This document shows positions 12,360-25,000 of a stretch of DNA of 64,000 bases, piece by piece. Every line of letters begins with the position of its first letter. The first letter of the stretch is position 1. Source of the DNA: Fragilaria crotonensis (taxonomy: Eukaryota > Bacillariophyta > Fragilariophyceae > Fragilariales > Fragilariaceae); contig JAKSYS010000082.1 of the NCBI GenBank assembly GCA_022925895.1, positions 1-64,000 of the forward strand. Reading direction: 5' to 3'. The notes beneath the pieces were generated by a model. It did not search any database and was not told the DNA's origin. It saw nothing but the letters and a program-made list of their open reading frames with translations. Made by a program: the position numbers and the translations under genes.

Positions 12360-12890
12360 GTCTAAGTAAAACGCTTAAGTGTTTTGCATTTTCTTTCATT
12401 GAAAAACGTGCCTGGGTTTTGCTATCCAAAAAAAACATAAAATTATTGCAGTTGTTGGAAGGATTGGTGTGTCATATCTTACCAAGCTAGTATACACTAA
12501 TTTTAATGACTAAAGAGAAGTATCAAAATTTTGTTGTCTTTCGCGCGCTGGTACGCTAGCTCATAAGTAGTTCATGATTCAAATCCACGTGGAATTTTAC
12601 GTAGAAGATGTACTGGTCAACGAATTGTGCGCGGACTTCCATAGCCAACACGTTTCACTCCGGCGTCACTTCCCCAGTTTAGATTACTTCTTGTTGGACG
12701 ATCTTCGAATTCACATCTCAACGTAACATCCCGTCACTACTAGGAGCACATCATCATTTCCCTGCCATCTAGCCGGGAATGCTTGTTGCGTTGATAAAGT
12801 ATTTTCTCTCCCTGCCATTTAGCTTGGAGCTCTAAGTATTTGGTCACCTTAGTAGAACGAGGTGTTCTTGACGTAGGGTTACAGCCGTTG
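12360..12890. other. Spacer with dispersed CTGCCATNTAGC motifs
   Basis: No gene was seen. The motif occurs at about 12762 (CCTGCCATCTAGCCGGG) and 12811 (CCTGCCATTTAGCTTGG). Confidence 0.5.
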
Positions 12891-12893
12891 CCA

Positions 12894-13309
12894 CAGAAAC
12901 AAATTATGTCTGCCATCTACCGTATTTCACGGAGATTTGTACCCTCCAAATGTTCATCGAGGGTTGCCGGAATCCCACCAAATGTTAATCGAAAATGTCA
13001 GGTGGTTAAAAGGAATCCGTGAAGAATTAATGTCGGGCTACCGACTAAAAAAAAGGAAAACGAATATTTAAACTCGTCTTCTTATCATTAGAATTATACA
13101 TGCATAGCTAGCTTTCAGCAAGTGGAATTCAAATGACCTGACATTTCGGTGAAATGCCAGGATTTCTCTGCCAAAGGATAAAGAATGGACGTTCATTTTT
13201 GAGTCAAGTGGTTCAAAAAAGTGCATAATTTTGGGAGGGGTGGGTACAGGAATGCGCGGGGTACAAATCTCCGTGAAATACGGTAGCCGACAGAGTTTGT
13301 TTCACTATC
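12894..13309. repeat. Inverted-repeat element, about 415 bp
   Basis: A perfect 28-bp inverted pair lies at 12917-12944 and 13259-13286, with core CCGTATTTCACGGAGATTTG. The match continues imperfectly outward through GAAACAAA on both sides, giving arms of about 45 bp. There is no coding content inside. It is a candidate MITE or foldback element. The target-site duplication is not clear. Confidence 0.65.
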
Positions 13310-14620
13310 AACAAGTATACTGTACTCTCCCTGCCATCTAGCCGGAAGTGTACAGTATTGGCAAACCGCCAGCCATGTCGGACTTGATACCGAACGACGA
13401 CAACGATACGTTGAAGGCGCGATGTCGGACGTCCATTTGTCGGTCAACTGTGCTCAGCCAACTTTGGAAAGGATAATCCATGTGTAGTAGTGGTGGATCC
13501 TTCAAGAAAACGATTAAGTAACAAGATGCCGAAAAAACGCAAGCAGAGGAATAACTTTCCTTCCAGTCCGAAGGTGTTGGCGCTTCTACTAAAGTGCTTC
13601 CCCTTGAACGGCGGTAATTTCAGTGAAGGTGGGGAGTTTGCGACTGCGTTTGGCGGCCGATGCAGTGAAAACAGGGACAATGAAGGGCAGTGAGTGATGA
13701 TGATGTTTGTTGCATATGTATGGCATTGTGGAGGGATGAGTGTTCACCATCTTGGATGAATGTTACAAGACGGTGTACCATGCTGTCCGTGGAGGTCGGG
13801 CATGGCAGGCGACAAAAGCCTGATATAGTAAAAGAGGCCAAAACAATGCGCGATATTGTAAATGCATCTTTGCAAAATGCGTGATATTGTAAAATACAAT
13901 TGCAAATGTAGTATGTAGTAAAATACGAATTTGTGGATAGTAAGTCATTGTACTATACGAGTATTGTAAAGTGGCAAAAAAATGCATGATATTGTAGTTT
14001 CCCGTAATTTGAAGTCCACAGGGTTAATGCTAATGTTTTGTACCAAGGTCTACGTGGGCTACTATAATTTTCCCTTGCATGCAACCAGCTACGAACGGTT
14101 CGTAGGGGAAGATCTTTACTTCCCCGAACTCGGTCTTTTTACCTTGTTGCGAATTTCGACGCAACCTTCAAGGTCGTGCAACGCTCATAGATACAGCTAC
14201 CGTCATCCCTGAAGACTTCAAAAAGTTTTACTATGACTGCGTAGCTTGGAAAATCTCAAATTCTGTTTCCTACATAACTGAAAACAAATGGAATCTGAAT
14301 TCGCCTAGGCGTATCAACACAGAACGTGCAACTGTGCACTGACGTTGTATGGTACGTCGTAGGCATTAGGCATTCGCACCTTCCATGCTTTCCTCGGTGA
14401 GAAATGTGACCTCAAGTGGGATTTGTGACTTGACTGAGTGGTTCGTTCGTGTCGTAAGTCGTAACACTGGTTACACACTATACGCACGTGCATGGTACAC
14501 TAGGATTTCGAATTCTGGTTTCATTTTAGAATTCGAATGGTAACTTTATTTCATCATTCTCACCTCACTCATCATCACCTCTTCGATTCCTAAGCATAGA
14601 GTCCACACTGATAGCCACTC
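13310..14620. other. Spacer with three short GATATTGTA repeats
   Basis: No supported gene. A CTGCCATCTAGCCGG copy lies at about 13330. The word AATGCRYGATATTGTA occurs at about 13845, 13875 and 13981, suggesting a small decayed repeat. 14010-14600 shows nothing further. Confidence 0.5.
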
Positions 14621-17600
14621 ATGAACGTTTTGCTCGAACACCAACAGAGTCTAAGTACGGTTTGCGATTCTTTCGACCAACAATGCCAGACCTTCCGTGT
14701 CAGACCAGCACCATTATGTGGGCGAAGCGAGGAACGGCTGACCTTGCTCGAGGCCTATCATGTGATGCGGCATTGCAGGAATGATGCTTTGGGAAGACTG
14801 TAATTGTGGTGCATGGGACGAGCGGTATTGGCAAGACAAGGTTGGTCGAGGTATTACGAGACCCTGTAACAACCAGTCATGGCTATTTCGTCACCGGGAA
14901 TTTTTACAAACCATCCGCGAGTGTGATGCAAGAACCGCACTCTGCCATTATGGCTGCCTTCTCCGACCTATGTGATCTGGTGCTGCAGTCTGTAGACTTC
15001 GATGAGCACAGGCGTATTGAGATTCAAGAAGCACTTGGGACAGACGCCGAATTGTTGGTGAGGGCCATTTCCGGTCTCTCCCCATTCCTCGATGGTACTG
15101 CACAGTTTGGTCGAGTTGATCCCCGTAATGAGTCGGCTCTGGCCAAGTTTAAGGTTGCGTGTAAGAAGTTTTGAATGTCATGTCATCTGCTCGCCACCCC
15201 ATCGTTGTTTTTATTGATAACATTCAATGGATGGACGAAGGATCGCGTCAGCTGATTGAAGCTCTGTTGAAAGACAATGAATTGTGCAACGTGATGCTTA
15301 TCTTTTCATACCGTGACGACGATGACGACGACGAGATAGTCGGTGATCTGTTCGAGGGTGTTAAGGATATCATCGATATCCCTTTGAGCAATCTCGACAC
15401 GGGGTCTGTCAGGCAATTGGTTTCTGCCCTTCTGGAATCATCGACTGGACAAATCGGTGAATTATGTGACGTAGTCGCACTCAGAAGCATGGGGAATCCC
15501 TTTCATGTTATTCAGTTCATCGAAATTATTCAGAAAGAGCGTCTTCTATGGTATGATGAACGAACGTCGTCGTGGATTTTCGACATGGAGGCAATCGAGC
15601 GGGAAATGACAGAATCAGAAACGCTGTTGCAGCTCGTGTCTCGCCGGATAGGGCTGTTGGACGTGGCATTGCAAGAAGTCTTGAAGATAGCGTCGCTCCT
15701 TGGATCCTGTTTCAAGGAGACTCACTTAACCCAAATTATTTCCGCTGCGATAAAGAAGAACCGTTTCGTGGGAGAACCCCTCGGATTCCCCAGAGCGATG
15801 TGTACAAGGGAACGTGTTTCCACTTGGATGGATGCGGCGATAAAAGAAGGTTTCGTCAAGAGGACCAACGATGGATATCAATTTGTTCACGACAAGCTGC
15901 ATGCCTCCTTTCTATCCTTGATACATCCTTATGAGAAGGGCAGACTCCATTCTCTAATAGGAAAAAACTTCTTGTTCAGCTGCCACGACGACGACCACAT
16001 GTGCCATGCAGCTGTCCACCTGAACAGTGCGCACGAATTCGCCTATGGACGCGAACGATACGACATACTTGCCCGCATTAACCTCGAGGCTGCAAAGCGG
16101 TGCAAAGATAAGTCTGCCTTTGCCAAAGCTGCAGCTTTTCTATGCTATGGACTTGTGCTGCTCGACAAGGAAGGGCAAAAGACAATGTGGTCCAAAACTT
16201 TAACTTAGCACTTGAGCTGACGGAGACTCTTGCCAAGATGGACCTTATCATTGGAGACTACGATATGTGTAAGAAACTGAACCGGGAAGCGCTTCGCAGG
16301 TGTCATTCGATCGACATGAAGATCAATTCACTTGTCACCGACTTCGAAGTGAGAGTGGCTTGCAATGAAGCAGAAGAGACAATAGCTGCAGCTCGCCGAG
16401 CACTCATGCAACTGGGTGTGCCGATACCCCAGAAAGTCACAGCGTTGACCTTGATGTTGAAGCTGCGAAAAGTAAGAAAGCTAGTCGCAGGAAAAGCGGA
16501 TGAAGACATACTTAATTTGCCGATGATGCAGCATCGTCCGACTTCAACGGCAATCAAATTGCTTGTCAAGGTGTGCGCTCAATGTTTAATGGTGGAGAAA
16601 GAAACGTTGGCTGTCTACGTGGCCCTCCTTGCTACAGAATTGACCATGCGAGGCGGTCTATCTCCGTATAGTGCAAACAGCTTTGCAGTCTACGGAATAG
16701 TTGAAGTCGCCCTCGGAAACATCCCTCGCGGGATAGAATTAGGGGAATTGGCTATCAAGTTGATGGATCAAGTTGAGTGCAGTGAAGCTGAATGTCCAAC
16801 TATCGTCATGATCGTTTGTTCCATCTTTCATTGGAAAATGTCCTTCCGTGAAATTCACCCTTTAGTCGCCAGGGCAGTTCAAAGCGCCTTGGACGTCGGT
16901 GATGTTGTATATGGGAGTCTGTCCATAGCTCTCTTCGCCGCCTTTCAGGGCTATAGCGGTGAGAACATCGCTGCAATCGATCAATTTGCGAGATCGAAAA
17001 GTATTCGAATCCATGATCTCTGCAGCAATGCACTTCCCCTCTGGACCAAGCCGGGAATGCAGTATTTTGCGAATTTGCGAAGCTCCTCGACGAATTGGAA
17101 AGACCTGACGATTTTGTCTGGCGATATCATGGACGAGGAAGAGTATTTGAAGGAAGTCAGTGCGAAGAATCATAAAATGTTGATGATGTTGGTTTGGACC
17201 CATAAAGCCATGCTGGCATTATGCTTCGGCTTCTATGAGATAGCTGCAAACATGTATGAAAAGATGAGAAGCAACGCTCGCCTTTATCGAATCAGCTATA
17301 CTGGCGCGAATGTGTACTTTAATGGCGCCATGATCTACTATGAGCGGTTTCGGACAACGGGGAGACGCAAATATCTCAAGGAGATTCAGCGGTTCACCAA
17401 GGGGTTACGTCGCTTCGAGGCTGGTGGTAGCCCGAACGTATCTGTATGCTTGTTGATTCTGCAAGCAGAAGATTTGTCGTTGAAGTCGAAAGATACTGCA
17501 GCCATTATTGCCGCATACACGAAAGGAGTTGAGGCTGCGAAGAAAGATGAACTCGTACAATTCGAGGCTTTGGCAAACGAGCGGCTGAGCGCTGTCCTGG

Positions 17601-17839
17601 ATTCGTTAGCATGTCACGAGTTGTCGGTCGTTTTTCTTGACAGGGCAATCGATTTATGTCTGGACCCGTGGGGTGCCATCGCCAAGCACAATTGGTTGCT
17701 GGAGCAACGGAGCTTGCGGCTTGCAACTGCTGGCCAATCTTGCGTCGAATTATCAACCAGCGAGCTGAACAGTGCTGACTCTTCAGCACAGTCGAGCCTT
17801 GGGACTCATCAGCGAAGTTGCAAGCCTGGAGGGAGTTAG
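14621..17839 (+). CDS. Large STAND/AAA_16-type ATPase with helical-repeat C-terminus
   Basis: The N-terminal LCGRSEERLTLLEAY fits the lead-in of AAA_16 domains. A Walker A follows (HGTSGIGKTRLVE, about 14808), then a Walker B-like strand with catalytic-type acidic residues (VVFIDNIQWMDEGS, about 15205). The second half (from about 16150) is all-helical and TPR-like, as in the signalling ATPases that precede kinase or cyclase modules in bacteria and stramenopiles. No kinase or DNA-binding domain is visible, so it is about 1,070 residues of ATPase plus scaffold. Three one-base frame breaks lie near 14791 (GGG), 15170 (T run) and 16173 (GGG). Each would be explained by one missing base in a homopolymer. 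The start at 14621 is the first Met of the conserved frame. The ligand is unknown. Confidence 0.7.
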
Positions 17840-18120
17840 ATAATTGCATATTTCTTAGTATTGCTGGCAAGCATTCTGCTGGGAAAGAAAGCTCTTTTTT
17901 GCCTCTTTTTGTTTGCGAACTCTTGAAAGGACGCACTCCATTCAGTTAGCAGCTTTCAAGCAACATGCCAGTGCGCATGTTGAAGCCTTGACAAGATTGT
18001 GGACGCGAAAATTTTCGCTTTGCAAAATCATCGCAGGGCGATCATGGCGACCTTATGATTCTCGTCGATTACGTGATCCTCACGGGTGAATGCATAATCT
18101 TTCGAGGCTAGGTTGAGTTT

Positions 18121-18841
18121 TTGGACTCGGTCAGTGGTCCTGTGGGTCGATGTTTGAATTATGACCAACGACGGTTGTGTATACCTGATGGTTTGCATTT
18201 CGATAGATTCGAGGATGCGGTTGGGCACTACAATATAGATAGAGATGAAACCATACTACTCTCGCAACTTGATTTTTTCTCGACTACCAGTTGCAGCATT
18301 CTGCAAGAGGGGTTGGAATGGGCAATGATGGATTTAGGGGTTAGGCTGGATCCTTGACTCGACACGAGGCTCTCCTTCCATGAGACAACACCTAAAACCG
18401 TGGGAGTCGACGAATATGCCATTCAAGCCAATGACAAGGGTGAGGCGGAACATGGCACTTACCACACTGTGGAACTCACAGACCGAACCGTAAAAATCAT
18501 CAAGAGATCTCGCGTCAACAACGATTTAGTGATGGAACTGACGCTCGGGAGCCTCTCGTCGAATGCTTGCCTCCTGGCGACCGAGAAAGAAAATGCTGGC
18601 CACCTCGGTGGACCCGCAGCATGTCCAGATCGAATCGTCACTCCTTACCGTCAATGCCTTGGCGACGGTATTGGATGTTAAAACGTTAATTCAAGAAGAC
18701 GATACGTCGATTCTACAACAAGAATTGACTATTACAAATGTTAGCACCGGGAAATCGCATACGACAGTTCGATACTTTGTTCCATATATCAAGACGCCTC
18801 CGCATCTTGACGATGCTGTCATGGAAGACGAACTTGCGTAG
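18121..18841 (+). CDS. Unknown conserved-looking protein
   Basis: Protein-like sequence runs in one frame from about 18121 (NIDRDETILLSQLDFF, EGLEWAMMDLGV) through an in-frame TGA at 18355-18357. It goes on with GVDEYAIQANDKGEAEHG, VELTDRTVKIIKRSR and, after a one-base frame break near 18577 (A run), DPQHVQIESSLLTV and SILQQELTITN, ending DDAVMEDELA. The C-terminal half reads as alternating beta strands. I do not recognise the family. The TGA follows T and precedes CTC, so it may be a CGA to TGA change. The true start is uncertain because no good ATG lies in the early part. Confidence 0.4.
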
Positions 18842-19025
18842 TCGATTCAACAGGCAACGTAATATGTTACTGTACCACGTTGTTAAGAAGTGTTAAGATA
18901 ACTTCGTATTTTCGATCTACTGGATTGTATCGACAAGCGCTTGGTTCCTTCAGAATTCTTAACATCAGATGCCAGGTAAATCAATCGCGCACTAGATTCT
19001 ATCTACAATCTACAGTGCAAACGAA

Positions 19026-20746
19026 TCACAGAGCCTTGAGTTCTTCCAGAAAGCTTGTACTGTTGTGTACAGTACTTCCGGCCAACATGACCTTGATCGG
19101 AGACGTTTCGTTGAAGTCGCTCACCTTGGTTGCTTCTTCGTAAGTGACACCGCCTACCATGAAAATGATGATTTCCTCGGGAATGACTGTATCTGGCGAT
19201 ACACCCGCCTGTCGTGTGACTGATCCGGGTACAAACGGATGGGTTTCTGCTCGTAGTTTGCCTCTAGCAATCGCTTGGAGGGTTTCCATGAGGAGCGGTG
19301 TATGCTGTGAATAGACGTTAGAGACACCTTGAACTGAGGTCATAAGTTTCGTCATCTTGGATACCATGGATTGGTCTTGTTCGAACAAACCAGGGGCTCG
19401 TTGGCCTGACCCACCATAACGCAACATAGAATCCATCAATTCTAGCATGTCCGGCGGAACGCCGCTTTGCCCATAGCCGTCCGAACGCGATGAAGGTTAC
19501 CTGACGTCTCATACCGAAGCGCGTACAAAAGTCCCAAACGGAGCTTGTCTGGGATTTTGATCGTCGGACTTGCCAACTTTTCCAACAACTCTCGCAAATG
19601 TGAAGACGGGTCATCGGCGCAGGCAAGTTCTTGCTCAAATTGCGAAACATCCATAAGCGAGCAAACATCAACAAGTCGAGCTAATTCCCCCATGATTGCG
19701 ACATGCTTTGAAACATTGTGCGATTGAGAACGAAGTTCGGGAAATCGCTCCATGAAGGATTGCATCTCCTCGATGGTATTCAACTTAGCGCTTGCGCGGA
19801 GATGCTGCTGCGACTGGTACTCCTGCAGAAGCTTTTGAATCGACTCCCCTAGTTGTCCGAAATTCTTGTGCCGATTGGCATGAAAAAAGGCATCTTGAGA
19901 CGCACTCAAGACCACTTCCTCGAGATCCTGGGCAACATTCGGAGCACCCTTGAGAATGACGCGATGATTATTCAGCCCTAATAATTCGTGCACCATGGCT
20001 TGGTATGTCCACTGCGACAAGAGAGGCGTGACGGGATCGTCTCGTCGATCCAGAATCAACAGCAGAGATTGGATCTCTTTCTAAAATGGAAAATTTGATC
20101 CGACGCGATGTTGTCATGAATGTCCTTGGCAAGCTGTTCCGCGCTCGGTGAATGACGAGCGAAACGAACAGCACTGGGTTGTCGTTTGAGTGCCAGCAAA
20201 ATGGATTGAAGCCCCTGAAGGTTCCGATCGTACAGGTGCACGTGATTTTGAGCCCAACTAGTACCAGCCGCCATGGTCATTGCCAGCGTATGGCGGCATT
20301 GCAGAGTGAGAAGATCTTCGTTAATAGGGCAAAAGTCGCCATAGAATTCTTGCACTTGTCTAACTTTTTCATGATGATCATTTTCAGCCAAGAGCCGCAA
20401 TAAAGCGGTCGTCAGAATTCCACTGAGAAAGATGTGATACTCGGCGAAGCGGGGTCGAGCAAGTTCTCTGACGAGCAATCCAATATTCATGTCCGTTGGA
20501 CGCACGTAGACAACTGCCTTGAGGTGAGATGACTTCGATTGTTGTCCGCCAACATTTGGGATTCGAGGTATCATCCAAGCGAGCGACGAGGTAGATTTCG
20601 CGGCTTAAAATCTCGGACTGTGAATAGACGGACGACACAATTTGGGTCGTGCTGGCATCCAATAACAGCACCTTCATGCCTTTGCACTTCTCGTCACCGG
20701 TCACGAACCGATCGATGTAACCACGTATAGCTGCGACTCCGTCCAT
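19026..20746 (-). CDS. VPS45: Vps45-type Sec1/Munc18 (SM) protein
   Basis: SM proteins clasp SNARE bundles. Vps45 acts with Tlg2/syntaxin-16 SNAREs at the trans-Golgi/endosome. The family is recognised by its opening (AAIRGYIDRF, GMKVLLLDASTTQIVS, YSQSEILSREIYLV), by HLKAVVYVRPTDMNI, and above all by LDRRDDPVTPLLSQWTYQA followed by MVHELLGLNNHRV, the signature that separates Vps45 from Sec1, Sly1 and Vps33. The C-terminus contains IIIFMVGGVTYEEA, also typical. The span of about 570 residues equals the usual length. Three one-base frame breaks lie between 20520 and 20580, near 20065 and near 19490. The protein stays conserved on both sides of each. It is divergent from the M16-like gene, with 1.3 kb between them. 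Confidence 0.88.
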
Positions 20747-21045
20747 TATGTGAAATAGTGATCTTCACGGGGAGAATGTCAAGAAGGAAAGAACACTATT
20801 GGTATGGCTTCACAGGTTCGATGTGTCGATGGAATACCGTGTTTGACTGTTTGATTACGATCCGCGCCACCGAACCTTCGTTGTTTGCATAGGCGACAGG
20901 CGACGGATGTTTGTGCATACAATTGGATTTTAGGTTGTACGCGGAGTACGGTTGTATTACGTGATTCGTGGTACTCAGTACAGCTATGTAGTAGTACTTG
21001 CTTTACTGTAGTACAGTATATGCTACTAGTAATACCAGGTACCAG

Positions 21046-21771
21046 GTACGGTACATCGCAGGCTTTGGAAAAAATATACTGGTACATAAGTATACTGGAT
21101 ACTGCAGTATACCATACCAGTATACTTGTGCTCCATGGCAGTAAGTAATACGTACTGCAGCTCTCGCGCAGTAAGTAAAAAAATATACTGCAGCTCCAGA
21201 GCAGTAGAACCATACTGCAGCTCCACAAAAAACCATACTCCAGCTCTGAAAACGATACTGCAGTATTTGCAGTATTTTGAAATACTGGGAATATCGTGCT
21301 AGAACTGACTTGCACAAGAATTATCAATCACGTCAATTTGTAACTATTTCTTGCACAAGAATTATCAATCACGTCAATTTGTAACTATTTGTGTCGGTTT
21401 GTTGCATTCTTATCCATAAATCTGTACAATTTCTTCGTCCCACTACAGTACACAGTAGTACAATACAAATTCTACTTGCACTTTGCTTAATTTGGCATTT
21501 TGCGACTTCGCCAATACAGCTAGCGTCGTACCAATAGTCGCTACTGTGCTACTGTTACTGTTGTGCAGTACCAGTAAATACTGCAGCTCCCCTTGCAGTA
21601 TCAGTATTTGCAGCATCGGTGGGAAGATACTGCAGTATATACTGCAGCTCTTAGATATACTGAAGTACGTACTGCAGCTCCACTGCAGTAGAAGTATACG
21701 TACTGGTACGACGTTGGAGGTCGATACCAGTATGCAGTATTATTTTTCCAAAGCCTGGTACATCGTACCAA
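21046..21771. repeat. Foldback element of GTAC/CTGCAG-rich sequence
   Basis: The outer arms (about 21046-21080 and 21737-21771) are imperfect inverted copies sharing AGGCTTTGGAAAAA flanked by GGTAC and AATACTG. Inside, both halves carry many copies of ATACTGCAGCTCC, so much of the 730 bp can fold on itself. The centre contains an exact 41-bp tandem duplication. It sits in the divergent promoter region between VPS45 and the M16-like gene. Confidence 0.65.
21309..21390. repeat. Exact 41-bp tandem duplication
   Basis: Units 21309-21349 and 21350-21390 are identical and begin CTTGCACAAGAATTATC. The lack of divergence points to a recent duplication. Confidence 0.95.
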
Positions 21772-22063
21772 TTATATAAATATATTCATATTCATGATGT
21801 ACATGTACATAATAAAAACGACTACCGGTAATGACCGTTGAGTACTTGAAGACTCAAGTACAGTACAGGTATGACGTACGTGGGGTCTGGTATACAAGCA
21901 CCACAGACCTACTGTATGCATTCAGTGTACACGAGCGCTGAATGCTTATTAACTGTACACCGGACGCCGGTCTCGAACACACGAGTCACGAGTCCTTGAT
22001 TTTTCTCCACGATAACGCCATCTATTATGCGACGTACAGTATGTTCGAAATTCAATTTTAACC

Positions 22064-25000
22064 ATGTCGACACAGCACTCGCATCGCTTTTCGATCAATG
22101 CATCAATCGACGATTTCGATGATCGTGATGGAATTTTCCGAAGCCCCAACGACCTCCGGAGTGTTGGTTCCAGTAGGAACTTTCGAAGCCCTTCGCTACC
22201 AGTCTCCCTGGCGCGAAGGTCGTGGTTCAATTTCCTTGGATACTTTCAACCTGGGGAATCGGAATACGATTCATCCTTTCGACGACACAAACAGAGAAGT
22301 CGATTTCTCTTGATATTATTCTCAGGTCTCACTTTAACTGCAGTCCTCGTCACTGTCCTATATGAAGGAGGAGAGGAAGTCGCTGCCGCAATATCGGCAG
22401 TCGTTCCACATCAAGCTTACGTCGTCGCGCAAAAAACGTCGATTCCGGAGATTCAAGCCGAGATGGTGCTCTATCGTCACACAGCGACACAGGCAGAAGT
22501 TCTCACGATTATTCCCAGTGATTTGGATCAAGACTCAGTCTTTGGTTTGTCTGTCAAGACTCTGGCCGAAAACAATAAGGGTGCAGCTCATGTCCTGATG
22601 CATTCGATATGGGATGGATCACGTATGTATCCTCTCAAAGATCAGGTCCATACATATCATAAGGGATCACTAGCTACATTGGTTGAAGCGACCTGCCTGG
22701 AAGATCGAACTCTTTATACTGTCGCATCTAGGAATCGCAAGGATTTCAACAACTTAATGAGTCTTGTACTCGATGCCCTCTTTCAACCACTCGTGCGACT
22801 CGATCAATACGGTGATGTCATTTTTCGAGAAGAAGGATGGCGTCTTGATCCCATAGACGGCAAAAATTTCAATGCCAGCAATGACGACTTGAAATTCAAC
22901 GGCCAAACTTTCAATCTCCAAAAGGCAACGTACAACGACGTCGACGAAATGATAACGAGGTTCGCTCGACGAGCACTATTCGGTGATACGCACTACCAGT
23001 TTGATGCACAGGGTGTCCCAACAGATATTATTGACTTGCGTAAGGTTGACGTGACAAACTTTTATGATCAGCACTATGTCGCAACAAATACGCAAGTCTT
23101 TGTGTACGGTTCTGTCGAGTCCGTTCAGGACGCCCTTCAAGCCTTTGACGATAGCACCCAGGATCGAAAAGCACATCTCGATATTATGGAGCATTCTTTA
23201 CCACAATGGCAACCTTTCAATCTCAAGGAAGCGGCAGAGGAAATCCACGCCTATCCAATAGAGCAAGGCGACAACATTCAATCACATACTGTGGTCTCAT
23301 GGCTGTTGAATGATTCACACATGTCCCACAAGACGCAGCTCGCATGGCTTGTCTTGGAATACTTGCTCGTGGGAACACCAATTTCAATATTGAGGAGGAG
23401 TTTGGAAGAGTATGTCCAAACAGATGTCGAGAATGTGACACTGTCGACTGAAGTGATAGGGGGGGCTGGATACCAACTACCAGCAATGGAGATTCAGTGC
23501 CGGGATCAAGGGTATTGCGCGCGATCAAGTTCTGACCCTGCAAAATCACATTGATTTTGTACTGGGAAATATTGCGAGCTTTGATAGCAATGCGATTGCG
23601 GCCGCTATGAATGTGGTCGAAATGAGACGTCGGGATTTGAGTTCCGGACGCCAACCACGCGGCGCGTGGATTTTTCGTCAAGCCTTGAAGGAATGGAATT
23701 ATAACCGAGAGCCTAAAGATGCCTTGGCGTGGTCCGCTGGATTTCAGGAATTGAAGGATGAAATTGCCAAGAATGGAGATGCTTTCTTGGTGGAAATGTT
23801 GCAAGCAAAACTGGTGCACAACAATCACAGAGTTCATATTCGGCTCGATCCCAGTTTGACTGAGCTTGCGAGGCAACGTAGCGCCGAGGCGAAGCGCATT
23901 ATTCTGTTGCGTAAGACAATGTCAAATCAAGACTTTCAGAAGGTTTTGGACGAATCCGAGGAACGACAGGACAGGCAAACGAGTCCTGTTGAAGACTCAG
24001 TGTTCAACATGCTCCCGAAGCTTGCATTGAGCGACATCCCAACGCAAAACGCCCCAAGACCATCCCACTTCAGTATCAGTCATCAGATCTTGTCCATAGA
24101 AACACCAGTTGTGTCCAGCTTCGGCATGCTGTTTGTTGACTTTGGAGTTGATATTCGCGCTGTTGACTATGACAACGTTGCCCTTTTTGCCAGTTGTCTA
24201 TCGTCTCATGCTTCAAAGCGGTACACAGATATTTGATTCCAGTCAGTTGATTTATCAGATAGGCAAATACTCTACTGGTATCAGAGTCGAAAGCATGATA
24301 CTCGACGTTCGTCAGAAGGATTCCAACGGTCCGCTTCAATTTTCGGTGCACGATGGAGTCCATCTTGCGACGAAAGCCTTCTTTCGAGGGCGCTGCATGG
24401 CGGAAAACCTTCAGCTGTTCTTGCAAATCCTGACAGAGGTAGTCTTTCACGGTCTAGACTTCCAGAAGGACCTCGTATTTGATGTTCTCAACGACATGAT
24501 CAACGAGATGGAAGCCGAAGTTGCTGCCAACGGAGACCGCTTAGTTGCCTCTCGACTCGCAGCTCGATACACCTATCAAGGACTCATCGAGGAGCAGCTA
24601 TTTGGTATCCACCAACTCCAGAGCTTGCACGCTTTCCTACTAGCGGCTGCATCCAACTGGGATGTATTTGCTAGCAGATTGGATCAGGTGAAGTTTGGGA
24701 TTATGCAAGCGCATCGCAACGGGATGATTCTAAGCTTGACAGGAGAACAAGACCTACTAACCAGAGCCAGGCCTGTGGTTGAAGAATTTCTGAGCGACGG
24801 GATTCCTCGTACTGAAGATACCTTCCCAGCTGGCAATCCTGGCCAGGACCCTCATGTCTGGATCGAGCGCATAGAGTTGACCAGAAACAGTACTGGTCCT
24901 TTAACTGAAGAAGTCTTGATTCTTGCAACGACTGCAGACTACGTTGGAAAAGGCGGTCAGGTGTATCTTCCTGGAGTCCCGGTAAGTGGTGGTGCTGCCG

